7,570 bases of DNA, from positions 1 through 7,570 of the forward strand of contig VAZS01000241.1 in the NCBI GenBank assembly GCA_005884855.1. The letters run 5' to 3'. This document shows positions 7,291 through 7,570 of this stretch, in pieces; within the stretch, counting starts at the first letter, position 1, and every line of letters starts with the position of its first letter. The notes beneath the pieces are model-generated. The model made no database searches. It was not told the origin of the DNA and saw only the letters and a list, made by a program, of their open reading frames with translations. This stretch comes from Alphaproteobacteria bacterium (GTDB taxonomy: Bacteria > Pseudomonadota > Alphaproteobacteria > Rhizobiales > Xanthobacteraceae). A program made the position numbers and the translations under genes.

Positions 7291-7570
7291 CGCCATCCCG
7301 TCCCGCATGAGGGGCGTATCGCGATCGTCACGGACGTTGGGCACGGGATGCGGTGGACGCGAAGGCAGCGCTGACGAACGGTGCTGACGCGGACGGCGAA
7401 GTCGTGTGGTTCTGACGCCTCGACGCTGGCGTCAAGTTAGCGGAGGCAACTTCGCTAACGACGGTGACAAAAAAGCCCGATCACCGGGAAGATCACGAAG
7501 GAAACCGTTAAAACCATTGCGTGCGGGAATGCCGGGTTGATCCGGTGAACCTGTGGTGACTACCTCGTGT
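7291..7570. repeat. Second dispersed repeat, continues past the right edge
   Basis: From about 7291 the sequence resembles a longer intergenic repeat I remember from Bradyrhizobium-type genomes. Plus-strand translation gives pieces such as HEGRIAIVTDVGHGMRW (7306-7356), then a stop at 7372, then AKSCGSDASTLASS (7396-7437) and a stop, strings often seen in spurious hypothetical proteins of these bacteria. The stops show it is not a working gene here. It contains small hairpins: TGACGCC/GGCGTCA (7413-7419, 7428-7434), GTTAGCG/CGCTAAC (7436-7442, 7453-7459) and CCCG/CGGG (7476-7479, 7485-7488). The left boundary is approximate and the right end lies outside the window. Its repetition is from memory and cannot be shown from one copy. 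Confidence 0.6.

Larger units (their letters stand above)
7054..7570. other. 517-base gene-free, repeat-filled stretch after murD
   Basis: No credible gene starts here. The stretch consists of a hairpin-bearing mini-repeat, a palindrome, an AT-richer patch (24 G+C in 60 bases for 7231-7290 by hand count, against roughly 60% or more in the genes) and the beginning of a second repeat running off the window. One open frame starting in the murD stop (ATG 7053, to 7253) translates the mini-repeat and is probably not a gene. The expected ftsW has not begun by base 7570. No hairpin is followed by a T-run, so I cannot point to an intrinsic terminator. Confidence 0.6.

Noticed and set aside
7081..7488. 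CRISPR array or toxin-antitoxin system in the downstream interval
   Set aside because: There are no regularly spaced direct repeats and no paired small genes; the structure is inverted repeats within non-coding sequence.

Overview
The window carries a stretch of the dcw (division and cell wall) cluster of an alphaproteobacterium. I place it in the Bradyrhizobium/Rhodopseudomonas/Nitrobacter/Afipia group (Bradyrhizobiaceae). The reasons are the GC-rich codon use, MraY, MurD and MurE sequences that match my memory of that family closely, and intergenic repeats downstream of murD that look like those scattered through these genomes. The assignment is from memory of family sequences, not from a search.

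Layout, all genes on the plus strand: ftsI (3' part, entering from the left edge, ending 1316); a 167-base gap with nothing I can name; murE (1484-2944); murF (2941-4323), which overlaps murE by 4 bases; a 218-base gap; mraY (4542-5648); murD (5653-7053, TTG start 4 bases after mraY); then 517 bases to the right edge with no credible gene. That last stretch is built of repeats: a hairpin-rich mini-repeat (about 7081-7178), a 12-base palindrome (7181-7192), an AT-richer patch with a 9-base inverted repeat (7219-7278), and the start of a second repeat (about 7291 to the window end) with several small hairpins.

The genes form one pathway. MurD, MurE and MurF add D-Glu, meso-diaminopimelate and D-Ala-D-Ala in turn to UDP-MurNAc-L-Ala in the cytoplasm. 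MraY moves the finished phospho-MurNAc-pentapeptide onto undecaprenyl phosphate in the inner membrane. FtsI cross-links the resulting glycan strands at the septum. Gene order (ftsI-murE-murF-mraY-murD) is the standard one; ftsW, which usually follows, does not begin within the visible 517 bases.

I found no new multi-gene system. The most interesting points are the MurF, which departs from the form I expect in this family at several near-invariant positions and has locally lower GC (a candidate for replacement by a foreign copy), and the repeat-filled interval after murD where the operon would normally run on into ftsW.
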